DNA of 6,938 nucleotides. Origin: Flavobacteriaceae bacterium (GTDB taxonomy: Bacteria > Bacteroidota > Bacteroidia > Flavobacteriales > Flavobacteriaceae). The translations under genes and the position numbers were made by a program. The notes below the pieces were generated by a model. It searched no databases, had not been told where the DNA came from, and saw only the letters and a program-made list of their open reading frames with translations. The stretch covers positions 1-6,938 of the forward strand of contig NZAX01000117.1 of assembly GCA_002687665.1 (NCBI GenBank), given 5' to 3'. Of the stretch, positions 1 through 5,881 are shown one piece after another. Numbering within the stretch: position 1 is the stretch's first letter; every line of letters begins with the position of its first letter.

Positions 1-704
1 CCTAGTCTACGATAACTACCAACAATCTGCACACGACGTCCACCGAAATTTCTTTCTAACATGTGAGCGTAGCGAGATCTGTAGGCATAGTAAGAGTCAT
101 ACCCAAGATGAAACGGATCGAGGAACTTGCATTGACTGAATAAGTCAAGCGGTGACTTTGTTACTGGAGAGCCTGTTAAGATCCTACGATATTTCGCTAG
201 ATTCCCTATTTCTAAAATATTTTTTGTTCGCTTTGCTGTCGGATTCTTGATCGTCGTAGATTCATCAATCCCTATCAAAGCTCTTCCAACAAAAATGTTA
301 AGGAAACTTCGAGCAAAGTCCAGTCCTTTTGATGTAGAAAATGCTTCTACGTTCATTATCAGTATCTTAAGTTTATCATCATCTGCAAATAATGTATCGA
401 GCTCAGCCTGTTTTTTCTTTGTCAGTGTTGGTTCCCACAATACTTTTGTATATTCTATGTGTTCAGGCATATGAACAGGAAACTCTATGCTGTCCCAGTT
501 TTTGTAAACACCTTTAGGTGCCACAACCAGTGCACCTTTAATCGCGCCTCTGTCGTACAGCATAGCTATGTTATCAACGAGGACCTTGGATTTACCTGTC
601 CCCATCTCCATAAATAGGGCATAAGTATCTTGGGCCCATGATTTTTCCAATGCCTTGAGTTGATGCTCGTATGGCTTGGTTTTAAACTTATAGTTTTTTA
701 TCAT
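1..704 (-). CDS. SNF2-type superfamily 2 helicase, N-terminal part (cut by window edge)
   Basis: The reverse-strand frame opens at ATG 704..702 and stays open for 234 codons to the window edge, so the C-terminal half is missing. It starts MIKNYKFKTKPYEHQLKALEK, with a Q-motif-like YEHQ at residues 12-15. Walker A is MGTGKS (34-39). Next come VVAPKGVYKNW (60-70, motif Ia type), a DEAH-like box IDES (146-149) followed by TIKNPTAKRTK, and motif III LTGSPVTKSP (176-185). This order is typical of SNF2/Swi2 helicases, ATP-driven translocases that remodel protein-DNA complexes or branched DNA. Phage SNF2 proteins are usually placed in replication or recombination. Serine replaces the usual fourth residue of DEAH, which is seen in some phage members. 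A weak AAGAAAG (bases 723 to 717) lies 12 bases before the start. The gene is divergent from everything else here and has its own candidate promoter. The family call is firm; the exact role is inference. Confidence 0.9.
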   Translation of the reverse strand, partial: MIKNYKFKTKPYEHQLKALEKSWAQDTYALFMEMGTGKSKVLVDNIAMLYDRGAIKGALVVAPKGVYKNWDSIEFPVHMPEHIEYTKVLWEPTLTKKKQAELDTLFADDDKLKILIMNVEAFSTSKGLDFARSFLNIFVGRALIGIDESTTIKNPTAKRTKNILEIGNLAKYRRILTGSPVTKSPLDLFSQCKFLDPFHLGYDSYYAYRSRYAHMLERNFGGRRVQIVGSYRRL

Positions 705-721
705 ATTTTAATTTTTCTTTC

Positions 722-758
722 TTGACATTTATATAACAATAGCTATGTTGAATGTCAA
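722..758. promoter_or_regulatory. Divergent promoter/operator region with TTGACATT inverted repeat
   Basis: TTGACATT (722-729) and AATGTCAA (751-758) form a perfect 8-bp inverted repeat separated by 21 bases. Each arm contains a consensus -35 hexamer. Rightward: TTGACA at 722-727, a 16-bp spacer, and TATGTT at 744-749 as a 4/6 match to the -10 box, giving a start near 756. Leftward: TTGACA at 758 to 753, a 17-bp spacer, and TATATA at 735 to 730, giving a start near 723. The two promoters would occupy the same DNA face to face, so they would compete for polymerase. The repeat could also be the operator of a dimeric regulator. The palindrome ATAGCTAT (739-746) lies between the arms but is not concentric with them. 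The repeat is seen directly; promoter activity is inferred. Confidence 0.6.
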
Positions 759-775
759 CATATAAGAAAGCGATT

Positions 776-1177
776 ATGAGAAATAAATTATTTGAATTGT
801 ACAGACCAAAACAATTGCAGGAATTCCTAGAATTTAACAAGGAAAACCCTCAAGAAGATTTTGTGTATGTACTACAACACCCACCAAGAAACATCAACAT
901 TTTGACTGCATCAGACTTTGGATATCTGGTTATTTGTTTGCCAGAAAATTCACAGATGATGTTTAGTCCAGGACCTTTTATACATAAAATGAGAAAAAAT
1001 TTACGAGATTTCAAAGAAACGGACTACATACTTTGTACAGGTGACCCTGCTATTATTGGATTATCAACAGCAATAGTAAGCGACATTACGCAAGGTAAAT
1101 TTAATCTTTTGAAATGGGACAGACAGGAAACAAGATATTATCCACTGTCTTTTAATTTATATGAAAAAGGAGAATGA
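776..1177 (+). CDS. Conserved phage protein of unknown function
   Basis: A 133-residue protein beginning MRNKLFELYRPKQ. The frame is open upstream to another ATG at 752, but that codon lies inside the inverted-repeat arm and upstream of the predicted transcript start near 756. ATG 776 has AAGAAAG at 764-770, five bases before it, so I chose 776. Visible blocks are FVYVLQHPPRNINIL, then TASDFGYLVICLPE, then an SPGPFIHKMRKNL segment, then TDYILCTGDPAIIGLSTAI, and near the end LLKWDRQETRYYPLSFNL. The TGDPAIIG and LKWDRQ blocks resemble a small protein I recall from marine phage genomes, always listed as hypothetical. No signal peptide or membrane segment is seen. It is first in the rightward cluster, and its stop is one base before the start codon of the next gene, so the two are probably translated together and expressed early. 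Function is unknown. Confidence 0.82.
   Translation: MRNKLFELYRPKQLQEFLEFNKENPQEDFVYVLQHPPRNINILTASDFGYLVICLPENSQMMFSPGPFIHKMRKNLRDFKETDYILCTGDPAIIGLSTAIVSDITQGKFNLLKWDRQETRYYPLSFNLYEKGE
1167..1172 (+). promoter_or_regulatory. Shine-Dalgarno site deciding the 1179 start
   Basis: AAGGAG lies six bases before ATG 1179, at ideal spacing. It also lies inside a possible longer reading from ATG 1161, which has no such site of its own. This argues for the shorter protein starting MTTLTLDDLE. Confidence 0.75.
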
Positions 1178-1178
1178 G

Positions 1179-1736
1179 ATGACAACACTAACTTTAGATG
1201 ATCTGGAAAACGATCAACAAGAAATAATAGAGAAATCTGATATCAATACCTTAGCTAAATACTGTCAAGAGCTGAAGTCTTACGAAGACGAGATAGCAGA
1301 TTTAGAAGACAAAATAAAACATAAAAAAGATCAAGCAGATAAGATTTCTTCAGAGATAATACCAAACCTACTTGCAGAGCAGGGACTATCATCTTTGAAA
1401 TTAGCTGACGGTAGTGGAGTTGAGGTGCGAAAAGCATACAGCTGTACTGTTAAAAAAGACAACATAGAGTCAGCTTACAAATGGCTTCGAGAAAACGGGC
1501 TAGGCGACATCATTAAAAACGAAGTTGCTGTTACGTTCGGTAAAGGCGAAGATAACAAGGCACAGGAACTCCTGGACCTTGCAGTGTCTAATGGGTATGA
1601 ACCTCAACAAAAATCAAAAGTTGAGCCGATGACTTTGAAGGCACTCTATAGAGAGCGTGTCGAGGCCGGCCTCGACATGCCCTCGGATTCTTTTCATTTG
1701 TTTGTAAAGGATCAAACTAAAATTAGCCGGAAATAA
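1179..1736 (+). CDS. Coiled-coil phage protein, unknown function (Gam/Gp157-like architecture)
   Basis: A 185-residue protein. The start at 1179 is fixed by AAGGAG six bases upstream; an in-frame ATG at 1161 would put that site inside the gene. Residues 24-60 are a charged helix of coiled-coil type (KSYEDEIADLEDKIKHKK and onward). They are followed by IPNLLAEQGLSSLKLADGSGVEVRKAYSC (61-89), which looks like a small beta unit, and AYKWLRENGLGDIIKNEVAVTFGKGED (99-125). The end carries TLKALYRERVEAGLDMPSD (152-170) and a basic tail. A long helix followed by a short beta module recalls phage Mu Gam and Gp157-type proteins, which bind DNA ends or protect against host nucleases. This is architectural similarity only, and I do not recognise a named family. 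It sits directly before the SSB-like gene, consistent with DNA metabolism. A 20-bp perfect palindrome lies in codons 160-167. Confidence 0.85.
   Translation: MTTLTLDDLENDQQEIIEKSDINTLAKYCQELKSYEDEIADLEDKIKHKKDQADKISSEIIPNLLAEQGLSSLKLADGSGVEVRKAYSCTVKKDNIESAYKWLRENGLGDIIKNEVAVTFGKGEDNKAQELLDLAVSNGYEPQQKSKVEPMTLKALYRERVEAGLDMPSDSFHLFVKDQTKISRK
1658..1677. repeat. Perfect 20-bp GC-rich palindrome inside a coding region
   Basis: TGTCGAGGCCGGCCTCGACA reads the same on both strands. Allowing one G-T pair (1657 with 1678), pairing extends to 1655-1680. It has no spacer, so as DNA it would be a two-fold symmetric protein site or a cruciform. Its codons (GTC GAG GCC GGC CTC GAC) all end in C or G, unlike most codons in this AT-rich cluster. 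The symmetry is certain; the role is unknown. Confidence 0.9.
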
Positions 1737-1748
1737 CGAATCATGAAT

Positions 1749-1754
1749 AAGGAG
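1749..1754 (+). promoter_or_regulatory. Shine-Dalgarno site deciding the 1764 start
   Basis: AAGGAG lies nine bases before ATG 1764. The in-frame ATG at 1743 lies upstream of it and has no comparable site, so the SSB-like protein most likely starts MNQVAKKENS. Confidence 0.7.
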
Positions 1755-1763
1755 AAAAGAAAC

Positions 1764-2525
1764 ATGAACCAAGTAGCGAAAAAAGAAAATTCAAGCATAG
1801 CTTTAGCGAGCATGTTTGAACAAGACAAAGCTGGCGGCATGGATCAAATGGGTAGCGAAGATTTTGCTATGCCCTTTTTGAGAGTGTTGGGACAGCTATC
1901 ACCCGAGATAAATAAACGGGACGCCAAGTATGTAGAAGGTGCTGAGGCAGGTATGATATTCAATACCGTGACTAAGCAGACATATGATGGTGAGAAAGGA
2001 CTCAATGTAATTCCTTGCGGTTATAAGAGGGAATACGTTGAGTGGAGTGATAGAGGCGAGGGCACAAGTGCTCCTGTAGCTATCCATCCAGTCAGCAGTG
2101 GTATCATAAAAGAAACCACTAGAGGTTCTGACTATAAAGATAGATTACCTAATGGTAACTATCTTGAAAACACAGCATCTTACTTTGTGTTGACAGAAGA
2201 TATGCAACAAGCATTGATTACAATGAAATCAACACAGTTGAAAGTAAGTAGATCATGGAACTCGATGATGAACACCATCACACTGAAGGGTAAGAATGGT
2301 ATGTTCACACCGGCTTCTTATAGTCACGTGTATAATCTTGGTACAGTGCAACAATCAAATGACAAGGGAACTTGGTTTGGTTGGAACATAACTAAGATTG
2401 GTCCTGTACAAGATAAAAGTGTATATGAGGCCGCAAAAGCATTTGCTGGTAACGTTAATAACGCACCAGTAAATCATGGAGAAGGTGAGACTAAGTCTAA
2501 AGAAACAGACTCAGTTCCATTTTAA
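1764..2525 (+). CDS. Phage single-stranded-DNA-binding-like protein
   Basis: A 253-residue soluble protein. The start at 1764 is chosen for AAGGAG nine bases before it; an in-frame ATG at 1743 would add seven residues. Visible blocks are DFAMPFLRVLGQLSPEINK (33-51), GAEAGMIFNTVTKQTYDGEKGLNVIPCGYKREYVEW (59-94), then an AMTSTQLK-like strand region (actual text ITMKSTQLKVSRSWN) and GTWFGWNITKIGP. The last ~25 residues are low-complexity and polar and end KETDSVPF. This matches a protein I recall from many phages of marine bacteria. An acidic tail ending in Pro-Phe is the hallmark of bacterial SSB (DDDIPF), whose tail recruits replication partners. Phage T7 gp2.5 uses an acidic tail ending in Phe in the same way. 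The SSB role is inferred from the tail and from position next to the primase and helicase. It could instead be another DNA-annealing or recombination protein. A strong hairpin follows seven bases after the stop codon. Confidence 0.78.
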   Translation: MNQVAKKENSSIALASMFEQDKAGGMDQMGSEDFAMPFLRVLGQLSPEINKRDAKYVEGAEAGMIFNTVTKQTYDGEKGLNVIPCGYKREYVEWSDRGEGTSAPVAIHPVSSGIIKETTRGSDYKDRLPNGNYLENTASYFVLTEDMQQALITMKSTQLKVSRSWNSMMNTITLKGKNGMFTPASYSHVYNLGTVQQSNDKGTWFGWNITKIGPVQDKSVYEAAKAFAGNVNNAPVNHGEGETKSKETDSVPF

Positions 2526-2526
2526 C

Positions 2527-2709
2527 ATGAAAGAGACGCGTAAGCATAGACCCCCTTACGCGTCTCTGACGTTTGACGAGTATTGGCTAGAACAAGACGA
2601 GTTGTGGGACATAAGTTTAAAAGAATCAAGGGCACAAAGAGATGAGCGAAAGAGAAAATTATCAAAGAAAATATTACAGAACGAAGACTTTACAAAAGCT
2701 AAGGAATAA
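2527..2709 (+). CDS. Small charged protein, unknown function
   Basis: A 60-residue frame beginning MKETRKHRPPYASLTFDEYW and ending in a Lys/Arg/Glu-rich helix (KESRAQRDERKRKLSKKILQNED). The start ATG is one base after the stop of the SSB-like gene and has no Shine-Dalgarno site, so translation would depend on ribosomes finishing that gene. A perfect 13-bp hairpin covers codons 2-14 and could limit initiation. The frame also reads upstream to ATG 2476, inside the SSB-like gene, again without a ribosome site. Its last 68 bases overlap the next small frame. I recognise no family. It is supported mainly by position, codon content and the lack of any other use for this DNA. Confidence 0.45.
   Translation: MKETRKHRPPYASLTFDEYWLEQDELWDISLKESRAQRDERKRKLSKKILQNEDFTKAKE
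2532..2567. repeat. Perfect 13-bp stem-loop after the SSB-like gene
   Basis: AGAGACGCGTAAG (2532-2544) pairs perfectly with CTTACGCGTCTCT (2555-2567) around a 10-base loop. It starts seven bases after the stop codon at 2525. There is no T-run after it, so it is not a standard intrinsic terminator. It may be an RNA processing or stability element, a translational block on the small gene it overlaps, or a protein-binding site. Confidence 0.85.
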
Positions 2710-2863
2710 AGTAAGAAATTTAGAAGCAACATTACAAATGTTTCGGGACAGCCCCGAGGGTGTACAGTATTTTGAGCGCAAAACAAAAGAGTATCAAAAG
2801 CTGTACAGAGAAAAGAATGCAGAAAGAATAAAGGAGTATCAAAGAAACTATGCAACGCTTTAA
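2642..2863 (+). CDS. Small helical charged protein, unknown function
   Basis: A 73-residue frame (MSERENYQRKYYRTKTLQKLRNK and onward), almost entirely predicted helix and rich in Lys, Arg, Glu and Tyr. Near its end are repeated Tyr-Gln/Tyr-Arg units (EYQKLYREKNAERIKEYQRNY), a pattern common in phage DNA-binding linkers and coiled coils. A short AAAGAG directly precedes ATG 2642, which is poor spacing. The gene overlaps the preceding small frame by 68 bases and the primase by 14 bases. AAGGAG at 2831-2836, inside this gene, may serve the primase. Overlap with the primase start suggests translational coupling. No family is recognised. It could be a small helper of the primase, but that is only a guess from position. 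Confidence 0.6.
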   Translation: MSERENYQRKYYRTKTLQKLRNKVRNLEATLQMFRDSPEGVQYFERKTKEYQKLYREKNAERIKEYQRNYATL

Positions 2864-4370
2864 AGAAATATTTGAAGGAAACAACAGTGCGTATGGTCAA
2901 TTAATTTTATCAGGCGCAACTACAGATAAAGGCAAAGCTGAGGGCAAAGCTTTTATTAAAAGACAATCTATAACAGATGACTTATGGAACGAGCATCTTG
3001 ACGGTAAAGATCCTGCTCTTGGTGTCATTCCTATTAATGAAGAGAATATGTGTAAGTGGGGTTGTATTGATGTAGATGAATACAACTTGGATCATTTAGT
3101 TATCATGCGTAACATCAAAGGCATGGGGTTTCCATTGGTGACTTTCAGATCAAAGTCTGGAGGGGCACACTTATTTTTATTTGCTAAAGATTTTATACCT
3201 GCATCATTGATGCAATCAAAATTAAAAGCAATGGCTGAAGCTTTGGGTTATGGTGGTAGTGAAATATTTCCGAAACAAACTGAAATATTAGTTGAACGTG
3301 GTGACACAGGAAACTTTTTAAATCTACCATATCACGGCGGCATTAGAGGACTTAGGTATACATTTAAAGCAGGTGGTGAAGCTGCAAGCTTAGAAGAGTT
3401 TTATCAAATATACGATGAATGGGTGCAAACACGAGAAGAAATAGAATCAATAGTTGTAAAGAAACAAGAAATAATTGAAGCTTTTCCAGATGGTCCACCA
3501 TGTTTAAACAGACTAGCTGACGAAGGGTTTGGTGAAGGATCTAGAAATAATGGTTTATTTAATGTGGGTGTATATAGAAAAAAATCTAATCCAGATAATT
3601 GGGAGGATATGCTCGTAGCAGATAATCAAAAGGTAATGTCACCTCCACTTAGTAATACGGAGGTTCAGTTATTAATAAAATCATTAAACAGAAAAGGTTA
3701 TGACAAATACAGATGTAAAGAACAACCTATTTGTGGTGTATGTAATCCTGCGAAATGTAGAACAAAAAAGTTTGGTGTTGGTTTTGATGAAGAGCAAATG
3801 CCAGAACTAGACACACTTACAAAAATAAAATCAAATCCACCACAGTGGTTTTTAAATGTAGGTGGTAAACGAGTTGAACTAAAAACTGAACAATTACATA
3901 ATCCAAATTTATTTGCGTTAGCTGTTTTAGATCAAGCTGACATAATGACACCGATACCAAAAGCAAAAGACTGGCGAGAGCTATATGTCAGTCCATTACT
4001 ATCTGCACTAGAAGAGATTGAACCTTTAGAATCGTTAGATCCTATCAATCAAATTATAAATTTATTATATGACTTTACAGTCAACAGACCTGCTGCAAGA
4101 ACAAAAGAAGATATGTTGAACAAAATGTCCTGGACTGATGACGGCTACACTTATTTTAGAATGGATGACTTTTATTCTTTTTGTAAGAGAAACAATTGGG
4201 AAATGGACAAAATTAAAACAGGTAATCTCATGAAGCAATTAGAAGATATCTTTGATGATGAGATTAGAATGACGATAAAAAACCAAACACCAAGAGTTAT
4301 AAAAATAAAAGCAATGAAAAAAGACAAGCCAGCATTGAGTAAAGTTAAATACGAAGAGGCACCATTTTAG
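2850..4370 (+). CDS. Archaeo-eukaryotic-type (AEP) primase with cysteine-rich domain
   Basis: A 506-residue protein. Residues 58-164 hold an AEP catalytic core: CIDVDEYN with the metal-binding D74xD76, SKSGGAHLFLF with S103 and H107, SEIFPKQ (137-143), and GNFLNLPYHGG (154-164). This resembles the AEP domain that Pfam names after TOTE conflict systems, also found in phage primases. Residues 216-309 contain PPCLNRLADEGFGEGSRNNGLF and then C289, C295, C298 and C303 before KKFG. With C218, this resembles the four-cysteine Fe-S domain of PriL, or could be a zinc site. Residues ~325-490 form a C-terminal region starting WFLNVGGKRVELKTEQL that looks like the accessory domain of phage primases. The tail ends KYEEAPF. 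It would synthesise primers for phage replication. AAGGAG sits 13 bases upstream, which is long spacing. The next gene starts on the last base of the stop codon. Confidence 0.88.
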   Translation: MQRFKEIFEGNNSAYGQLILSGATTDKGKAEGKAFIKRQSITDDLWNEHLDGKDPALGVIPINEENMCKWGCIDVDEYNLDHLVIMRNIKGMGFPLVTFRSKSGGAHLFLFAKDFIPASLMQSKLKAMAEALGYGGSEIFPKQTEILVERGDTGNFLNLPYHGGIRGLRYTFKAGGEAASLEEFYQIYDEWVQTREEIESIVVKKQEIIEAFPDGPPCLNRLADEGFGEGSRNNGLFNVGVYRKKSNPDNWEDMLVADNQKVMSPPLSNTEVQLLIKSLNRKGYDKYRCKEQPICGVCNPAKCRTKKFGVGFDEEQMPELDTLTKIKSNPPQWFLNVGGKRVELKTEQLHNPNLFALAVLDQADIMTPIPKAKDWRELYVSPLLSALEEIEPLESLDPINQIINLLYDFTVNRPAARTKEDMLNKMSWTDDGYTYFRMDDFYSFCKRNNWEMDKIKTGNLMKQLEDIFDDEIRMTIKNQTPRVIKIKAMKKDKPALSKVKYEEAPF

Positions 4371-5881
4371 TGAAGACAATTATTTTAGGCCCACCTGGTA
4401 CAGGTAAAACAACTACACTACTAAATTTGGTAGAAGATTTTTTACGAGCTGGAACAGATATAAAAAGGATAGGGTACTTTTCTTTTACAAAGAAAGCGGC
4501 ATGGGAAGCGACACACAGGGCAGAAGAAAAGTTTATGATTGATCAAAAAGAGATACCTTTTTTTAGAACTCTACATTCTCTTGCTTTTAGAACTTTAGGT
4601 ATAAACAAAGAAAAAATGATGAAGCATTCTGACTACAGAGACTTTGGTTTGAAATGCGGTATACCAATCAAAACTGCATGGAACAGTGATGAAGATGGTG
4701 TATTTAATTCTGACAATGAATACTTAAGAATTATAAATAAAGCACGAGTATTGGAGATGCCTGTCCTGGATTTATACGATAGAAACCAACATGGTTTGGA
4801 CATAGAAAGAGATTTATTGTATTTATTAGATCAAGAACTAAACAGATATAAAAAAGAGAAAGGTCTACTTGACTACAATGATTTATTGGAAGACTTTATT
4901 AAACAAGATGTATCACCATCTTTCGACGTATTATTTATTGACGAAGCACAGGACCTCTCACCTTTGCAATGGAGAATGGTCCGGACTCTTTGGGCGAAAG
5001 CAAACAAAACCTACATTGCAGGGGATGATGATCAAGCAATATTTAAATGGGCTGGCGCTGATGTTGATACTTTTATCGCTCTTAAAGAAGAGGTAGATTA
5101 CATCGATACACTTAATCAATCTTATAGGATACCCGGTGGACCGATACATGAGATGTCACAAAAGATTATTAGATCTGTTTCTAACAGATACGATAAAGAC
5201 TACATGCCAAGACAAGAGATGGGTGATTTAACAAGATATGCTGACGTGACACAGGTTGATATGTCACAGGGAGAGTGGTTAGTTTTATCCAGCGCAAATT
5301 ATTTTTTAGATGACATCAAAGAGTTTTGCGAACTGCAAGGGTGGTACTACTCACACAAAACAAAAAACTCTGTCAAATTAGATTTACTTCTTGCAATACA
5401 AACTTGGGAGAAATGGAGAAACAGTGAAACATTACTACCAATCGGATCAATAAAAAACATTTATTCATACCTGGGTGATAACGTAACAAAAGGTTATCGC
5501 ACTGGTAAGACAATGGATGAAAACGAAGACGGTTATTACATAGAAGAGTGTATGAATAATCATGGATTACAAACTGACGATGTTTGGTACAAAGCGTTTG
5601 CAGGCCTAGATACTAACACAGAAAACTACATAAGAAATATGTTAGCCAACAGAGAAAAAATTTCACAGACACCAAGAATAACACTATCAACAATACATGC
5701 TGCTAAAGGAGGTGAAGCTGACAATGTACTCGTTCTTCCTGATATTACTAAGTCTGCTATGGACCACAATGATATGGACCCAGATGAATTACACAGACTA
5801 TTCTATGTTGCTGTAACACGCGCAAAGAAATCATTACACATTTTAGAACCAAGAAACTATGAAAGGGCTTACATTTTATGA
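4370..5881 (+). CDS. UvrD/Rep-like superfamily 1 DNA helicase, compact
   Basis: A 503-residue protein with a GTG start sharing one base with the primase stop (TAGTG). All SF1A motifs are present in order: Walker A GPPGTGKT (7-14), motif Ia FSFTKKAA (38-45), Ib TLHSLAF (68-74), motif II DEAQD (191-195), motif III GDDDQAIFKWAG (218-229), motif IV QSYR (250-253), motif V TLSTIHAAKGGEAD (438-451), and motif VI FYVAVTRAKK (478-487). It should be an active ATP-driven 3'-to-5' DNA helicase. Cellular UvrD and Rep are about 670-720 residues, so this form is short, chiefly between motifs III and V where the 2B domain normally sits; 2B is autoinhibitory in Rep and UvrD. Coupling to the primase suggests a primase-helicase pair at the fork, although a repair or recombination role is possible. 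The next gene overlaps its stop codon as ATGA. Confidence 0.93.
   Translation: MKTIILGPPGTGKTTTLLNLVEDFLRAGTDIKRIGYFSFTKKAAWEATHRAEEKFMIDQKEIPFFRTLHSLAFRTLGINKEKMMKHSDYRDFGLKCGIPIKTAWNSDEDGVFNSDNEYLRIINKARVLEMPVLDLYDRNQHGLDIERDLLYLLDQELNRYKKEKGLLDYNDLLEDFIKQDVSPSFDVLFIDEAQDLSPLQWRMVRTLWAKANKTYIAGDDDQAIFKWAGADVDTFIALKEEVDYIDTLNQSYRIPGGPIHEMSQKIIRSVSNRYDKDYMPRQEMGDLTRYADVTQVDMSQGEWLVLSSANYFLDDIKEFCELQGWYYSHKTKNSVKLDLLLAIQTWEKWRNSETLLPIGSIKNIYSYLGDNVTKGYRTGKTMDENEDGYYIEECMNNHGLQTDDVWYKAFAGLDTNTENYIRNMLANREKISQTPRITLSTIHAAKGGEADNVLVLPDITKSAMDHNDMDPDELHRLFYVAVTRAKKSLHILEPRNYERAYIL

Noticed and set aside
247..474. Rightward 75-codon open frame
   Set aside because: Lies entirely antisense to the SNF2-like helicase, whose motifs are clear; the translated text is Ser/Phe-rich low complexity with no ribosome site.
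1161..1178. Upstream start codon for the coiled-coil gene
   Set aside because: It would overlap the preceding gene and bury the AAGGAG site that is ideally placed for ATG 1179.
1255..1437. Leftward 60-codon open frame
   Set aside because: Antisense to the coiled-coil gene; Leu-rich text arises from the reverse of Lys/Glu/Asp codons.
1899..2087. Leftward 62-codon open frame
   Set aside because: Antisense to the SSB-like gene, no ribosome site, no recognisable sequence.
2556..2900. Leftward 114-codon open frame
   Set aside because: Antisense to two small genes and the primase start; composition is Phe/Leu/Ser/Cys-rich, as expected for the reverse of Lys/Glu-rich coding, and it would be an isolated gene without promoter.
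4869..5149. Open frames on both strands of up to 75 codons
   Set aside because: Both lie inside the region coding motif II and III of the UvrD-like helicase, in other frames, without ribosome sites.
5475..5496. GATAAC...GTTATC inverted repeat
   Set aside because: Only six perfect pairs with a ten-base loop inside the helicase gene; expected by chance in AT-rich DNA.
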